DNA from: CAYPLH01 sp964411505
GTDB taxonomy: Bacteria; Bacillota; Clostridia; CAYPLH01; DUMO01
NCBI GenBank assembly: GCA_964411505.1
Contig: CAYPLH010000003.1
Location: 62,001-126,000 of the forward strand
Reading direction: 5' to 3'
DNA: 64,000 bases
The notes under the pieces were generated by a model. It did no database searches. It saw only the letters and a list, made by a program, of their open reading frames with translations, and was not told where the DNA came from. This document shows positions 49,889 to 57,507 of this stretch, in pieces. Positions within the stretch are counted from its first letter, which is position 1; the number at the start of each line of letters is the position of its first letter. Position numbers and translations under genes: made by a program.

Positions 49889-51595
49889 ATGAAGAATATT
49901 CCTTTGATTGAAGTAAGAAAGATTGATGATCTTAAACAGATGCTTGACACAAGTACAGAATTATATTCAAATAATACTGCATTTCTGGTTAAGAAAAAAG
50001 GCTCTGACAAATATGAGCCGGTAACCTACAAACAATATAAGAAAGATGTAGATGCTCTTGGTACTGCTTTTATTTCTCTAGGACTTAAAGATCAAAGAAT
50101 TGCTGTCATTGGGGAAGCTAGATACGAATGGGTAGTTACCTATCTAGCTACATTAAACGGTACTGGCATTGCAGTACCCATTGACAAGGAGCTGCCGGGC
50201 AATGAAATTGAAAGTCTTCTTGAAAGATCAGAAGCTAGTGCAGTTGTATTTTCTGCGGCTAAAAAAGAAGTTATTGAAAAAGTTGTTTCACATAATAAAA
50301 CGGTTAAATATTATATTGACATGGATATAGAAGAAGACGGTGAGAATTTTCTATCATTTAAAAAGATTTTGGATAAAGGATATAAACTGCTTGAAAATGG
50401 CGATAGAAGCTTCCTAGATGCAAAAATTGACAATGAAGCAATGAGCATCCTTCTTTTTACATCTGCTACCACCGACAAATCAAAAGCTGTAATGCTTTCT
50501 CATAAAAATATTAGTGAAAACCTTATGGCAATGTGTAAAATGATTGACATAAAAACTACCGACACTTTTTTGTCAGTACTTCCAATTCACCATACATACG
50601 AATGCACCTGCGGCTTTCTCTGCCCGATTTACAGAGGCTCTGCAGTAGCTTTTTGCGAGGGATTGCGTCATATAGCCAAAAATCTTAAGGAGTCCCAAGC
50701 TTCGATTATGCTTGGCGTTCCACTTATCTATGAAGCTATGTATAAACGTGTCTGGGATCAGGTAGCAAAGAGTGGTCAGGATAAAAAGCTTAAAACAGCA
50801 ATTAAAATAAATAATTTTCTGAAGAATTTTGGAGTCGACCTTAGCAAAAAGCTATTTAAAAAAATACATGATAATCTTGGCGGAAATATGAGAATGTTTA
50901 TTAGCGGTGCAGCCGGAATCGATCCCTCTGTATCAAGCGGTTTCAGAGATTTAGGAATGCTTTTGATTCAAGGGTATGGGCTTACCGAATGCTCGCCGAT
51001 TGTTGCACTTAACAGGGATGTCGATTACAAAGATGATGCTACCGGTCTGCCTCTTCAAGGACTTATGGTAGAGATTAATGAACCAAATGAAGAAGGTGTA
51101 GGAGAAGTCAAGGTAAAAGGTCCAAGTGTTATGCTTGGGTATTACAAAGATGATGAAGCAAATGCAAAAGTTTTTAAGGATGGATGGTTTTTTACCGGAG
51201 ATCTGGGATATATTGATGCGGATGGATTCCTTCATTTAACAGGAAGGAAAAAGAATGTAATAGTGACCAAAAACGGAAAAAATATTTATCCTGAAGAAAT
51301 TGAAACCCTTCTCAACAGAAGCAATTATATTTTGGAGTGTATGGTATATGGAAAGACTAAGGACAACGATGATGAAATAAATGTAACAGCTTCTATTTTC
51401 CCTGATTATGAAAAAATAAAAGAGGAATTTGGTGAAATTTCAAAGGATGAGCTAAAAAAGCTTCTCCAAAATGAAATAAAAGCTGTAAATAAGAGCCTTG
51501 TAACCTATAAATACGTAAAAGATTTTAGTATAAGAGAGGAAGAATTTGCAAAAACAACAACAAGGAAAATTAAGCGGTATATGGAAGAGATTTAG
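49889..51595 (+). CDS. AMP-dependent acyl-CoA synthetase / ligase (long-chain type)
   Basis: A 568-residue ANL-superfamily enzyme that activates a carboxylic acid with ATP, probably a fatty acid. Motifs: the ATP P-loop region LLFTSATTDKSKAVMLSH (~190), which departs from the canonical TSGTTGxPKGV; the GYGLTECSPIVALN acid-binding loop (~365); WFFTGDLGYIDADGFLHLTG (~435); and the hinge GRKKNVIVTKNGKNIYPEEI. The catalytic Lys is in the C-terminal KTTTRKIKRY. An AAAAGGGGTG ribosome site precedes ATG. It is monocistronic or leads the sugar group downstream. Confidence 0.87.
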   Translation: MKNIPLIEVRKIDDLKQMLDTSTELYSNNTAFLVKKKGSDKYEPVTYKQYKKDVDALGTAFISLGLKDQRIAVIGEARYEWVVTYLATLNGTGIAVPIDKELPGNEIESLLERSEASAVVFSAAKKEVIEKVVSHNKTVKYYIDMDIEEDGENFLSFKKILDKGYKLLENGDRSFLDAKIDNEAMSILLFTSATTDKSKAVMLSHKNISENLMAMCKMIDIKTTDTFLSVLPIHHTYECTCGFLCPIYRGSAVAFCEGLRHIAKNLKESQASIMLGVPLIYEAMYKRVWDQVAKSGQDKKLKTAIKINNFLKNFGVDLSKKLFKKIHDNLGGNMRMFISGAAGIDPSVSSGFRDLGMLLIQGYGLTECSPIVALNRDVDYKDDATGLPLQGLMVEINEPNEEGVGEVKVKGPSVMLGYYKDDEANAKVFKDGWFFTGDLGYIDADGFLHLTGRKKNVIVTKNGKNIYPEEIETLLNRSNYILECMVYGKTKDNDDEINVTASIFPDYEKIKEEFGEISKDELKKLLQNEIKAVNKSLVTYKYVKDFSIREEEFAKTTTRKIKRYMEEI

Positions 51596-51663
51596 GATGG
51601 CTTAATAAGCATAAATTCATGGGAATTGAAGAATGATCTTTTGAAAACGGGAGAATAGACAAT

Positions 51664-52281
51664 ATGATTGTGAAAGAAGTAATATACGCAAATGATTTTA
51701 GTAAAGAAGCTAATGACTTTGTTTTAGAAGGAAAGGGCAGGTATTATATTAAAGATGAGAGACTCTTTTTGGATGACTCGGAGGCTCAGTCAGGATTAAC
51801 TTTTTGGTTGAATAAAGAGTTTAAAGATAATATACTTATTACTTATAAAGCAATGGTTGTTGAACCAAAGCTTGCTGGAAACCTAAATTTCTTTTTCATG
51901 GCAAGAACAAAGGATGGAAGGTTCGTATTGGAGGATCAGCATGACGGAAAATATGCTCAATATCATGAGCGCTGTAATTTGTATATTTTAACTTTTACCG
52001 CGAACCAAGGAAACGAGGCTCTGTCAGGATGGTCGAGGCTAAGAAAGGATCCTGGTTTTAATCTTTTGAGTGAAGATCGGTCTATGAAAACTGAAATAAA
52101 TAAGGAGTATTTATTTGAGATATATAAGATGGGACAGAATATAGAAATTAAGATTAACGGTGAGTCAGTTCACAGGTACACTGATAATGAACCATACATG
52201 GTTGGGGCTGTAGGCTTCAGAACATGGAAAACACGTCAGTGTGTAAAGGATTTCAAAGTATATTCAGTTGCCGAACAATAA
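51664..52281 (+). CDS. YesU-like (DUF1961) carbohydrate-related protein
   Basis: A 205-residue beta-rich protein with the concanavalin-like look of YesU, a protein of pectin-degrading operons: FVLEGKGRYYIKDERLFL, GNLNFFFMARTKDGRFV, YAQYHERCNLYILTFTAN, YMVGAVGFRTWKT. No signal peptide, so cytoplasmic. The biochemical role of the family is not established. It lies in a run of sugar genes (ManA, PHP, RpiB) with short gaps. Confidence 0.72.
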   Translation: MIVKEVIYANDFSKEANDFVLEGKGRYYIKDERLFLDDSEAQSGLTFWLNKEFKDNILITYKAMVVEPKLAGNLNFFFMARTKDGRFVLEDQHDGKYAQYHERCNLYILTFTANQGNEALSGWSRLRKDPGFNLLSEDRSMKTEINKEYLFEIYKMGQNIEIKINGESVHRYTDNEPYMVGAVGFRTWKTRQCVKDFKVYSVAEQ

Positions 52282-52341
52282 AATCTGTTTTGACATCTGC
52301 AATTACAATAGAAGATTTATTTTGATAATCAAGGAGATATT

Positions 52342-53457
52342 ATGAACAGGGACATTTATGATTTATCCCAAAAACCATTGAAGCTGCTATCTACTCGTGT
52401 ATGGAGAACTTATACCGGTGGTCGATTAATTGATGAGTTACAGCGAAAAGAAATTGCAAAGGACACTTTTTTCCCTGAAGATTGGGTTGCATCACTCGTA
52501 ATTGCAAACAATCCCGGTCGCGAGCATATTACAGAAGGACTCAGTGAATTTGAAGATGGCGGTAAAAAGTTTATCCTCAAGGATGTTCTTAGTAAGGCAC
52601 CAATAGCTTTTTTGGGAGAGAATCATGTTAGAAAGTATGGAAGCAATACAGGAGTACTAGTTAAAATGCTTGATTCTGCCGAGAGACTGGCTATTCAGGT
52701 GCATCCGGACAATGAAACCGCAATAAAGCTATTTAATTCACCTTATGGAAAGACTGAAGCATGGTATATTATTGGTGGCAGGGAGATAAATAGCGAACGA
52801 CCATATGTGCTTTTTGGGTTTAAACCGGGCATAACTAGAGAAAAGTGGAAAAGAGTCTTTGACGAACAAAATATAGATGAAATGCTGGATTGCTTGCATA
52901 AGTTCTATGTAAACCCAGGTGATACATTTCTCATAGAGGGTGGATTACCCCATGCTATAGGACCAGGGTGCTTTATGGTTGAGATACAGGAACCTACTGA
53001 CTACACAATCAGAACTGAGAGGATAACACCAAGAGGATATAAGGTTCCAGATATGTCAGTTCATCAGGGAGCTGGTTTTGATAAAATATTTGACTGTTTT
53101 CACTATGATGGATTAACTCGAAAGGAAGTAGAAGCAAGATGGTTGATTAAGCCAGAAATTGCTATAGCTACAGAGAATGAAAAAATATATAATCTGATTT
53201 CCAAAAAACACACGGATAAGTTTTCTATGGATCTCATTGAAATAGGTGGCGAAATTACACTAGATAAGCAAGATACTTTTTCAGTGCTTGTTAACTTGTC
53301 TGGAGACGGACTAATAAAGTATAATGGCGGAGAAACGTACATTAACCAAGGTGAACAGTTTTTCCTTCCTTACAATATGGGCACAATAAATATATTAAAC
53401 AAAGGAAAAGGATTGCTAAAAATAATTAGATGTTTTGCACCAGAAGCAAAGGATTAA
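52342..53457 (+). CDS. Class I mannose-6-phosphate isomerase-like protein
   Basis: Interconverts mannose 6-phosphate and fructose 6-phosphate, or a related aldose/ketose pair. Zinc cupin, 371 residues. Metal-binding motifs: LAIQVHPDNETA (Gln/His, ~115), KTEAWYIIG (Glu, ~135) and GLPHAIGPGCFMVEIQEPTD (His, ~210), with TIRTER near the active site. An N-terminal extension (RVWRTYTGGRLIDELQ) differs from standard ManA, so the substrate could be another sugar phosphate. GGAG precedes the ATG. Confidence 0.85.
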   Translation: MNRDIYDLSQKPLKLLSTRVWRTYTGGRLIDELQRKEIAKDTFFPEDWVASLVIANNPGREHITEGLSEFEDGGKKFILKDVLSKAPIAFLGENHVRKYGSNTGVLVKMLDSAERLAIQVHPDNETAIKLFNSPYGKTEAWYIIGGREINSERPYVLFGFKPGITREKWKRVFDEQNIDEMLDCLHKFYVNPGDTFLIEGGLPHAIGPGCFMVEIQEPTDYTIRTERITPRGYKVPDMSVHQGAGFDKIFDCFHYDGLTRKEVEARWLIKPEIAIATENEKIYNLISKKHTDKFSMDLIEIGGEITLDKQDTFSVLVNLSGDGLIKYNGGETYINQGEQFFLPYNMGTINILNKGKGLLKIIRCFAPEAKD

Positions 53458-53563
53458 TGTGGATTTACAGAGGATTTTACAGTTTTTTTAATTTATCGCC
53501 CATTAATCCTTCTGGAAGTTATGTAGATTTTATGCTTATATTTTTGTAAATGGGGTGCTCAAT

Positions 53564-55264
53564 ATGAAAGAGGGTAAGTATTACGGTGCTCATCTCCATA
53601 TGCATAGCTGTTTTGAAGGTACAGCAAGTATGGAAGGGCATATGTATGAAGCGCAGCGCATTGGGGTTGATGTTATTTGGTTTACGGATCATGATAGCCG
53701 CATGGGCATAAGAATAAATTCAATTAGAGAATTTGATTTTGAAAAAGAAACTCTTTTAATTAAAGAAAATCCAGAGAAACCAGGAGTTTTCCATGGATGG
53801 ATTAGCAATGAAACAGGGGAGCAAGCTAAGGGGAATATTTCATTAACAAGGGAATTTTCATACACTGGCATGCAATGCATGAAAATATGCGCTGAATCAT
53901 CTGAAGAGAGTTCAAAATGGCAAAGGAAAGCTGTGTATTTTACTTCTAATGGGAAAAGACACCAATGGTCATTGTTATCAATAGTAAGGCTTAAAATCGC
54001 ATGCTTAATAAAAGGTTTATGTAAAGACACAAGAATTATTTTCAAAGTAAAACTATCTCAACGCCCGCCCGATCACCAGTTTGCAGCAATTAAATATGTT
54101 ATCGGTGAGTCAGAAGGTTTAGAAGATAAAAACTCAAAGGTCATTCCTCTAAAAACGGTTGAGGGCAGTTGGTGTGAGCTTACATTCAATCTAACCAAAG
54201 ATGCTGAAAACTCACCTGAAATAGGCGGACTGGATAATGTATTTGATTCTATAGAAATAATTGTTGAAACTAGGAACGGGAAATCAATTACATGTTTTTT
54301 TGATGACTTTCAAATTCAGAATGAACTTCTTTATGAGGATGTAAGAGTCAGACAAAAAGCACTTGCAGAAAGGCTTGGGGCAAAATATGGTGTACTGCCT
54401 ATAGTTGCAACTGAAATTTCAAATGCTGGAATGCATAAAAATTGCTTTTCTACCAATGTTCCTATTATCAATTATATGAAACGCAATTATTCTGTTACAC
54501 ATGATGAAGCTATACAGTGGGTTTTGCAGCATAACGGAACTTTTTCATATAATCATCCTTTTGTAAAATGGAATAGACTTTCATTAACGGATGAAGAAAA
54601 GGAATCAATTGTAAAAGACCTTGTAGAAGAGTTTACACTCAAAAAGTGTGATGGAGCGAGTATGATTGAGATTGGTTTTCCTGTAGGCAGATATGGCTTC
54701 TCGTTGGAAAATCACCTGGAGCTTTGGGATGGTTTAAGCGCTAATGGTATTTTTATCACAGGTCATGGTGTTAGTGATAACCATGCAAATGATACAAATT
54801 GGTATGATGGCAATAATTTTGTCGCATGGATTTACTCTGATGAATTAAATGAAGAGAGTCTAATCAAATCAATGAAAAGCGGAAACGTGTATACTGGTGA
54901 CCCAGTTCAGTTTAAAGGAGAGCTAATTTTTGAGACTAAAGAAGGTTATTGCATGGGGCAGGTTGTTAAAATTAGCAAGCCGAAATACAAAATATCATTG
55001 AAAATCAATAAAATGAAGCCAGGATGGACTATAAATTGGATTGTTAATGGAGAAAATAATAGATCAATACTGGTAGATGAAGATATTCTTGAAGATAGCA
55101 TTAAAATTGAGCCCAAGAATAATGTTAATTTTGTCAGAGTTGAAGTATACAATGAAAGTAATCGATGTATACTCTTAACAAATCCAATATATTTTGTAAC
55201 TGATGACAATATACCAGATGAGAGAAGAGTAACGCATGGTACATTATTGGCGGCAGAGCGATAA
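53564..55264 (+). CDS. PHP-domain metallohydrolase with inserted beta domain
   Basis: A 566-residue protein. The PHP phosphoesterase motifs open the protein: YYGAHLHMHSCFEGTASM (HxH, ~7-22), VDVIWFTDHDSRMG (DHD, ~36-50), then a ~200-residue beta-rich insertion. The barrel resumes with ATEISNAGMHKN, FSYNHPFVKWN (His), ASMIEIGFP and FITGHGVSDNHAND (His/Asp). This resembles CehA/McbA-like PHP proteins. A cytoplasmic phosphatase or esterase linked to sugars is likely. The start ATG 53564 has GGGG eight bases upstream; GTG 53555 is less likely. Confidence 0.75.
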   Translation: MKEGKYYGAHLHMHSCFEGTASMEGHMYEAQRIGVDVIWFTDHDSRMGIRINSIREFDFEKETLLIKENPEKPGVFHGWISNETGEQAKGNISLTREFSYTGMQCMKICAESSEESSKWQRKAVYFTSNGKRHQWSLLSIVRLKIACLIKGLCKDTRIIFKVKLSQRPPDHQFAAIKYVIGESEGLEDKNSKVIPLKTVEGSWCELTFNLTKDAENSPEIGGLDNVFDSIEIIVETRNGKSITCFFDDFQIQNELLYEDVRVRQKALAERLGAKYGVLPIVATEISNAGMHKNCFSTNVPIINYMKRNYSVTHDEAIQWVLQHNGTFSYNHPFVKWNRLSLTDEEKESIVKDLVEEFTLKKCDGASMIEIGFPVGRYGFSLENHLELWDGLSANGIFITGHGVSDNHANDTNWYDGNNFVAWIYSDELNEESLIKSMKSGNVYTGDPVQFKGELIFETKEGYCMGQVVKISKPKYKISLKINKMKPGWTINWIVNGENNRSILVDEDILEDSIKIEPKNNVNFVRVEVYNESNRCILLTNPIYFVTDDNIPDERRVTHGTLLAAER

Positions 55265-55373
55265 CATATTCTAAACCCGGGAGGCCCATAATCGTATATT
55301 ATGTTTTTATAGTAGAAGGTTTTTGCAAACATTATTTAATAAAAAAGAAATTCAAGTGGAGAAGGTGATAAAT

Positions 55374-55826
55374 ATGAATTCAATAGCTATAGGGTGTGAC
55401 GATGCAGCTGTTAATTTTAAGGAAGAAATAATTGAATACATAGCACTTAAGGGATATCAATGTGATGATTTTGGGGTTAGTAAAGATGAGCATACGGTTT
55501 ATCCTGATATTGCATTGGCAGTAGCAAAGGCAATTCAGTCAGGAAGATATGAACGTGGAATCTTAATTTGTGGTACGGGGATTGGAATGTCTATTGTAGC
55601 AAATAAAGTTGGTGGTGTCAGAGCTGCTTTATGTCATGATGTATACTCGGCAGAGCGGGCAAGAAAGAGCAACAACGCCCAGATTATTACTATGGGTGCA
55701 AGAGTAATTGGTATAGAACTGGCAAAAAAGATAATTGATGCCTGGCTACAATCAGAGTTTGAGGGAGGACGCAGTCTTCCAAAGGTCGAAAGAATTTTAA
55801 ATATTGATAATGAGTACCGGAAATAA
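55374..55826 (+). CDS. rpiB: Ribose-5-phosphate isomerase B / LacAB-type sugar isomerase
   Basis: Interconverts ribose and ribulose 5-phosphate, or allose/galactose phosphates in relatives. 150 residues: SIAIGCDDAAVNFKEEIIEY, the active-site Cys in GILICGTGIGMSIVANKV (~65), RAALCHDVYSAERARKSNNA and QIITMGARVIG. All catalytic residues of the RpiB family are in place. The frame opens at 55323, but GGAGAAGGTG supports ATG 55374. It closes the sugar gene group. Confidence 0.9.
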   Translation: MNSIAIGCDDAAVNFKEEIIEYIALKGYQCDDFGVSKDEHTVYPDIALAVAKAIQSGRYERGILICGTGIGMSIVANKVGGVRAALCHDVYSAERARKSNNAQIITMGARVIGIELAKKIIDAWLQSEFEGGRSLPKVERILNIDNEYRK

Positions 55827-55935
55827 CCCATGTAATGATTAATACAAAAAAAGAATATAATTGAACTTCACAAATAATATATAGTTTCCGACCTTCGCTG
55901 GGTTAGTTGATATAGCAATAGTGTATTAGGGAGAT

Positions 55936-57354
55936 ATGATGGAAAGAAAAATGAGCAGTTTGATTAAGCAGGAGGAACTTGAGCGACAAATTGCATTTAT
56001 TCAGCAGATAAAAGAACTTAATGCAGGAAAATTAAAAAAGTACAAGCTTGCAACTTATGGTTGTCAGATGAATGAAAATGACTCTGAGCGTCTTGCGGGC
56101 TTTCTTACTGAAATGGGATATGTTGAAACTAGGGAATCTAAAGAAGCAGACCTGATAATTTTCAATACATGTTGTGTCAGAGAAAATGCAGAGCTAAAGG
56201 TGTTCGGACATCTTGGTGCGCTTAAGCGCTATAAGCAAAGTAATTCTGACCTTATTATTGCTGTATGCGGCTGTATGATGCAGCAGGAGCATATTGTTGA
56301 GCGAATAAAGAAAACATATAGACATGTGGATGTGGTTTTTGGAACCCATAACTTGCATAAGTTTCCCGAACTTTTATTTGGCGCAATTGATAGTGGTCAT
56401 AGAGTAATAGAGGTATTGGATGAAGAGGGAATAATAGCGGAAGGTCTTCCTATACACAGATTAAACGATATAAAAGCATGGGTTACAGTAATGTATGGTT
56501 GTAATAATTTCTGTTCTTACTGTATTGTTCCTTATGTACGAGGTAGGGAAAGAAGTAGAAGGCTTGAAGATATAATCAGCGAAGTAAATGAGCTTGGAAA
56601 CCAGGGCTTTAAGGAAATAACACTCCTTGGTCAGAATGTAAATTCCTATAGAGGTGGAGATGATGAAAATCATGATTTTGCCGAAATTTTATACAAGCTT
56701 GAAGATGTTAATGGTATAGAAAGAATAAGGTTTATGACATCTCATCCTAAAGATTTATCGGACAGGCTTATTGAAGCAATAAGAGATTGCAGTAAAGTAT
56801 GTGAACACCTTCATCTTCCAATACAATCCGGAAGTTCCGATGTTCTTCATAAAATGAACCGGAAGTATAATAAGGAAAAATATCTTAAATTAATAGAAAA
56901 AATAAAAAGCAGTGTACCTGGTATATCCTTGACAACAGATATTATTGTTGGTTTTCCCGGAGAGACTGAAGAGGATTTTTTGCATACACTGGATGTTATA
57001 GAAAAGGTTAGGTTTGATACAGCATATACTTTTATTTATTCTAAAAGAACTGGAACTCCGGCTGCAAAATCTGCAGATCAGGTTCCAGAAGATATTAAAA
57101 AGCTACGTTTTGAAAGACTTCTTAATCTTCAAAATTCCATAAGTAAGGAAATTAATGAAGAGCTTTTAGGAAAAAATGTTGAAGTTCTGGTGGAAGGTTT
57201 AAGTAAGAATAGCCAGGAAGCCTATACAGGCAGAACCAGAACAAATAAAATTGTAAATTTTAAAGGTAAAAGAAATAGCGACCCGATAGGTAAATTAGTT
57301 AAGGTACAAATAAATAAAATTCAGACATGGTCTTTGGAAGGAGAAATAGTATAG
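55936..57354 (+). CDS. miaB: tRNA-2-methylthio-N6-isopentenyladenosine synthase MiaB
   Basis: Radical SAM enzyme that adds a methylthio group to isopentenyl-A37 of tRNA, acting after MiaA (encoded 5 kb downstream). N-terminal UPF0004 domain: ATYGCQMNENDSERLAGFL, FNTCCVRENAE and VCGCMMQQ supply the auxiliary cluster Cys. Radical SAM triad in MYGCNNFCSYCIVPYVRGRE (~192-211). The C-terminal TRAM domain includes EVLVEGLSKN. 472 residues. The order miaB-ymcA-mutS is ancestral in Firmicutes. Confidence 0.97.
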   Translation: MMERKMSSLIKQEELERQIAFIQQIKELNAGKLKKYKLATYGCQMNENDSERLAGFLTEMGYVETRESKEADLIIFNTCCVRENAELKVFGHLGALKRYKQSNSDLIIAVCGCMMQQEHIVERIKKTYRHVDVVFGTHNLHKFPELLFGAIDSGHRVIEVLDEEGIIAEGLPIHRLNDIKAWVTVMYGCNNFCSYCIVPYVRGRERSRRLEDIISEVNELGNQGFKEITLLGQNVNSYRGGDDENHDFAEILYKLEDVNGIERIRFMTSHPKDLSDRLIEAIRDCSKVCEHLHLPIQSGSSDVLHKMNRKYNKEKYLKLIEKIKSSVPGISLTTDIIVGFPGETEEDFLHTLDVIEKVRFDTAYTFIYSKRTGTPAAKSADQVPEDIKKLRFERLLNLQNSISKEINEELLGKNVEVLVEGLSKNSQEAYTGRTRTNKIVNFKGKRNSDPIGKLVKVQINKIQTWSLEGEIV

Positions 57355-57471
57355 TTGAAGTATTTGACAAAGCAAAAGAATTAGGAGAATGCATATACAA
57401 TAACAGGGGAAGATACATGTTCAGAAAGTACATGTAAAAGCTGCAAGTCGGGTTGTGGTGGGATACATTAG
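57354..57471 (+). pseudogene. Decayed YmcA/YlbF-family gene between miaB and mutS
   Basis: Right after miaB, GTT 57354 onward reads VEVFDKAKELGECIYNNRG, which resembles the N-terminus of YlbF/YmcA proteins, then stops. The +1 frame continues as TGEDTCSESTCKSCKSGCGG and ends at TAG 57469-57471, a Cys-rich tail. The ~100-residue middle is missing. ymcA (ricA) sits at this place in Bacillus, so synteny supports a relic. Both the deletion and the frameshift argue against function, though a tiny Cys-rich peptide could still be made. Confidence 0.5.
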
Positions 57472-57507
57472 ATTTAAATAAAAAAATGAGGTTTGTGAGG
57501 TTAAATA

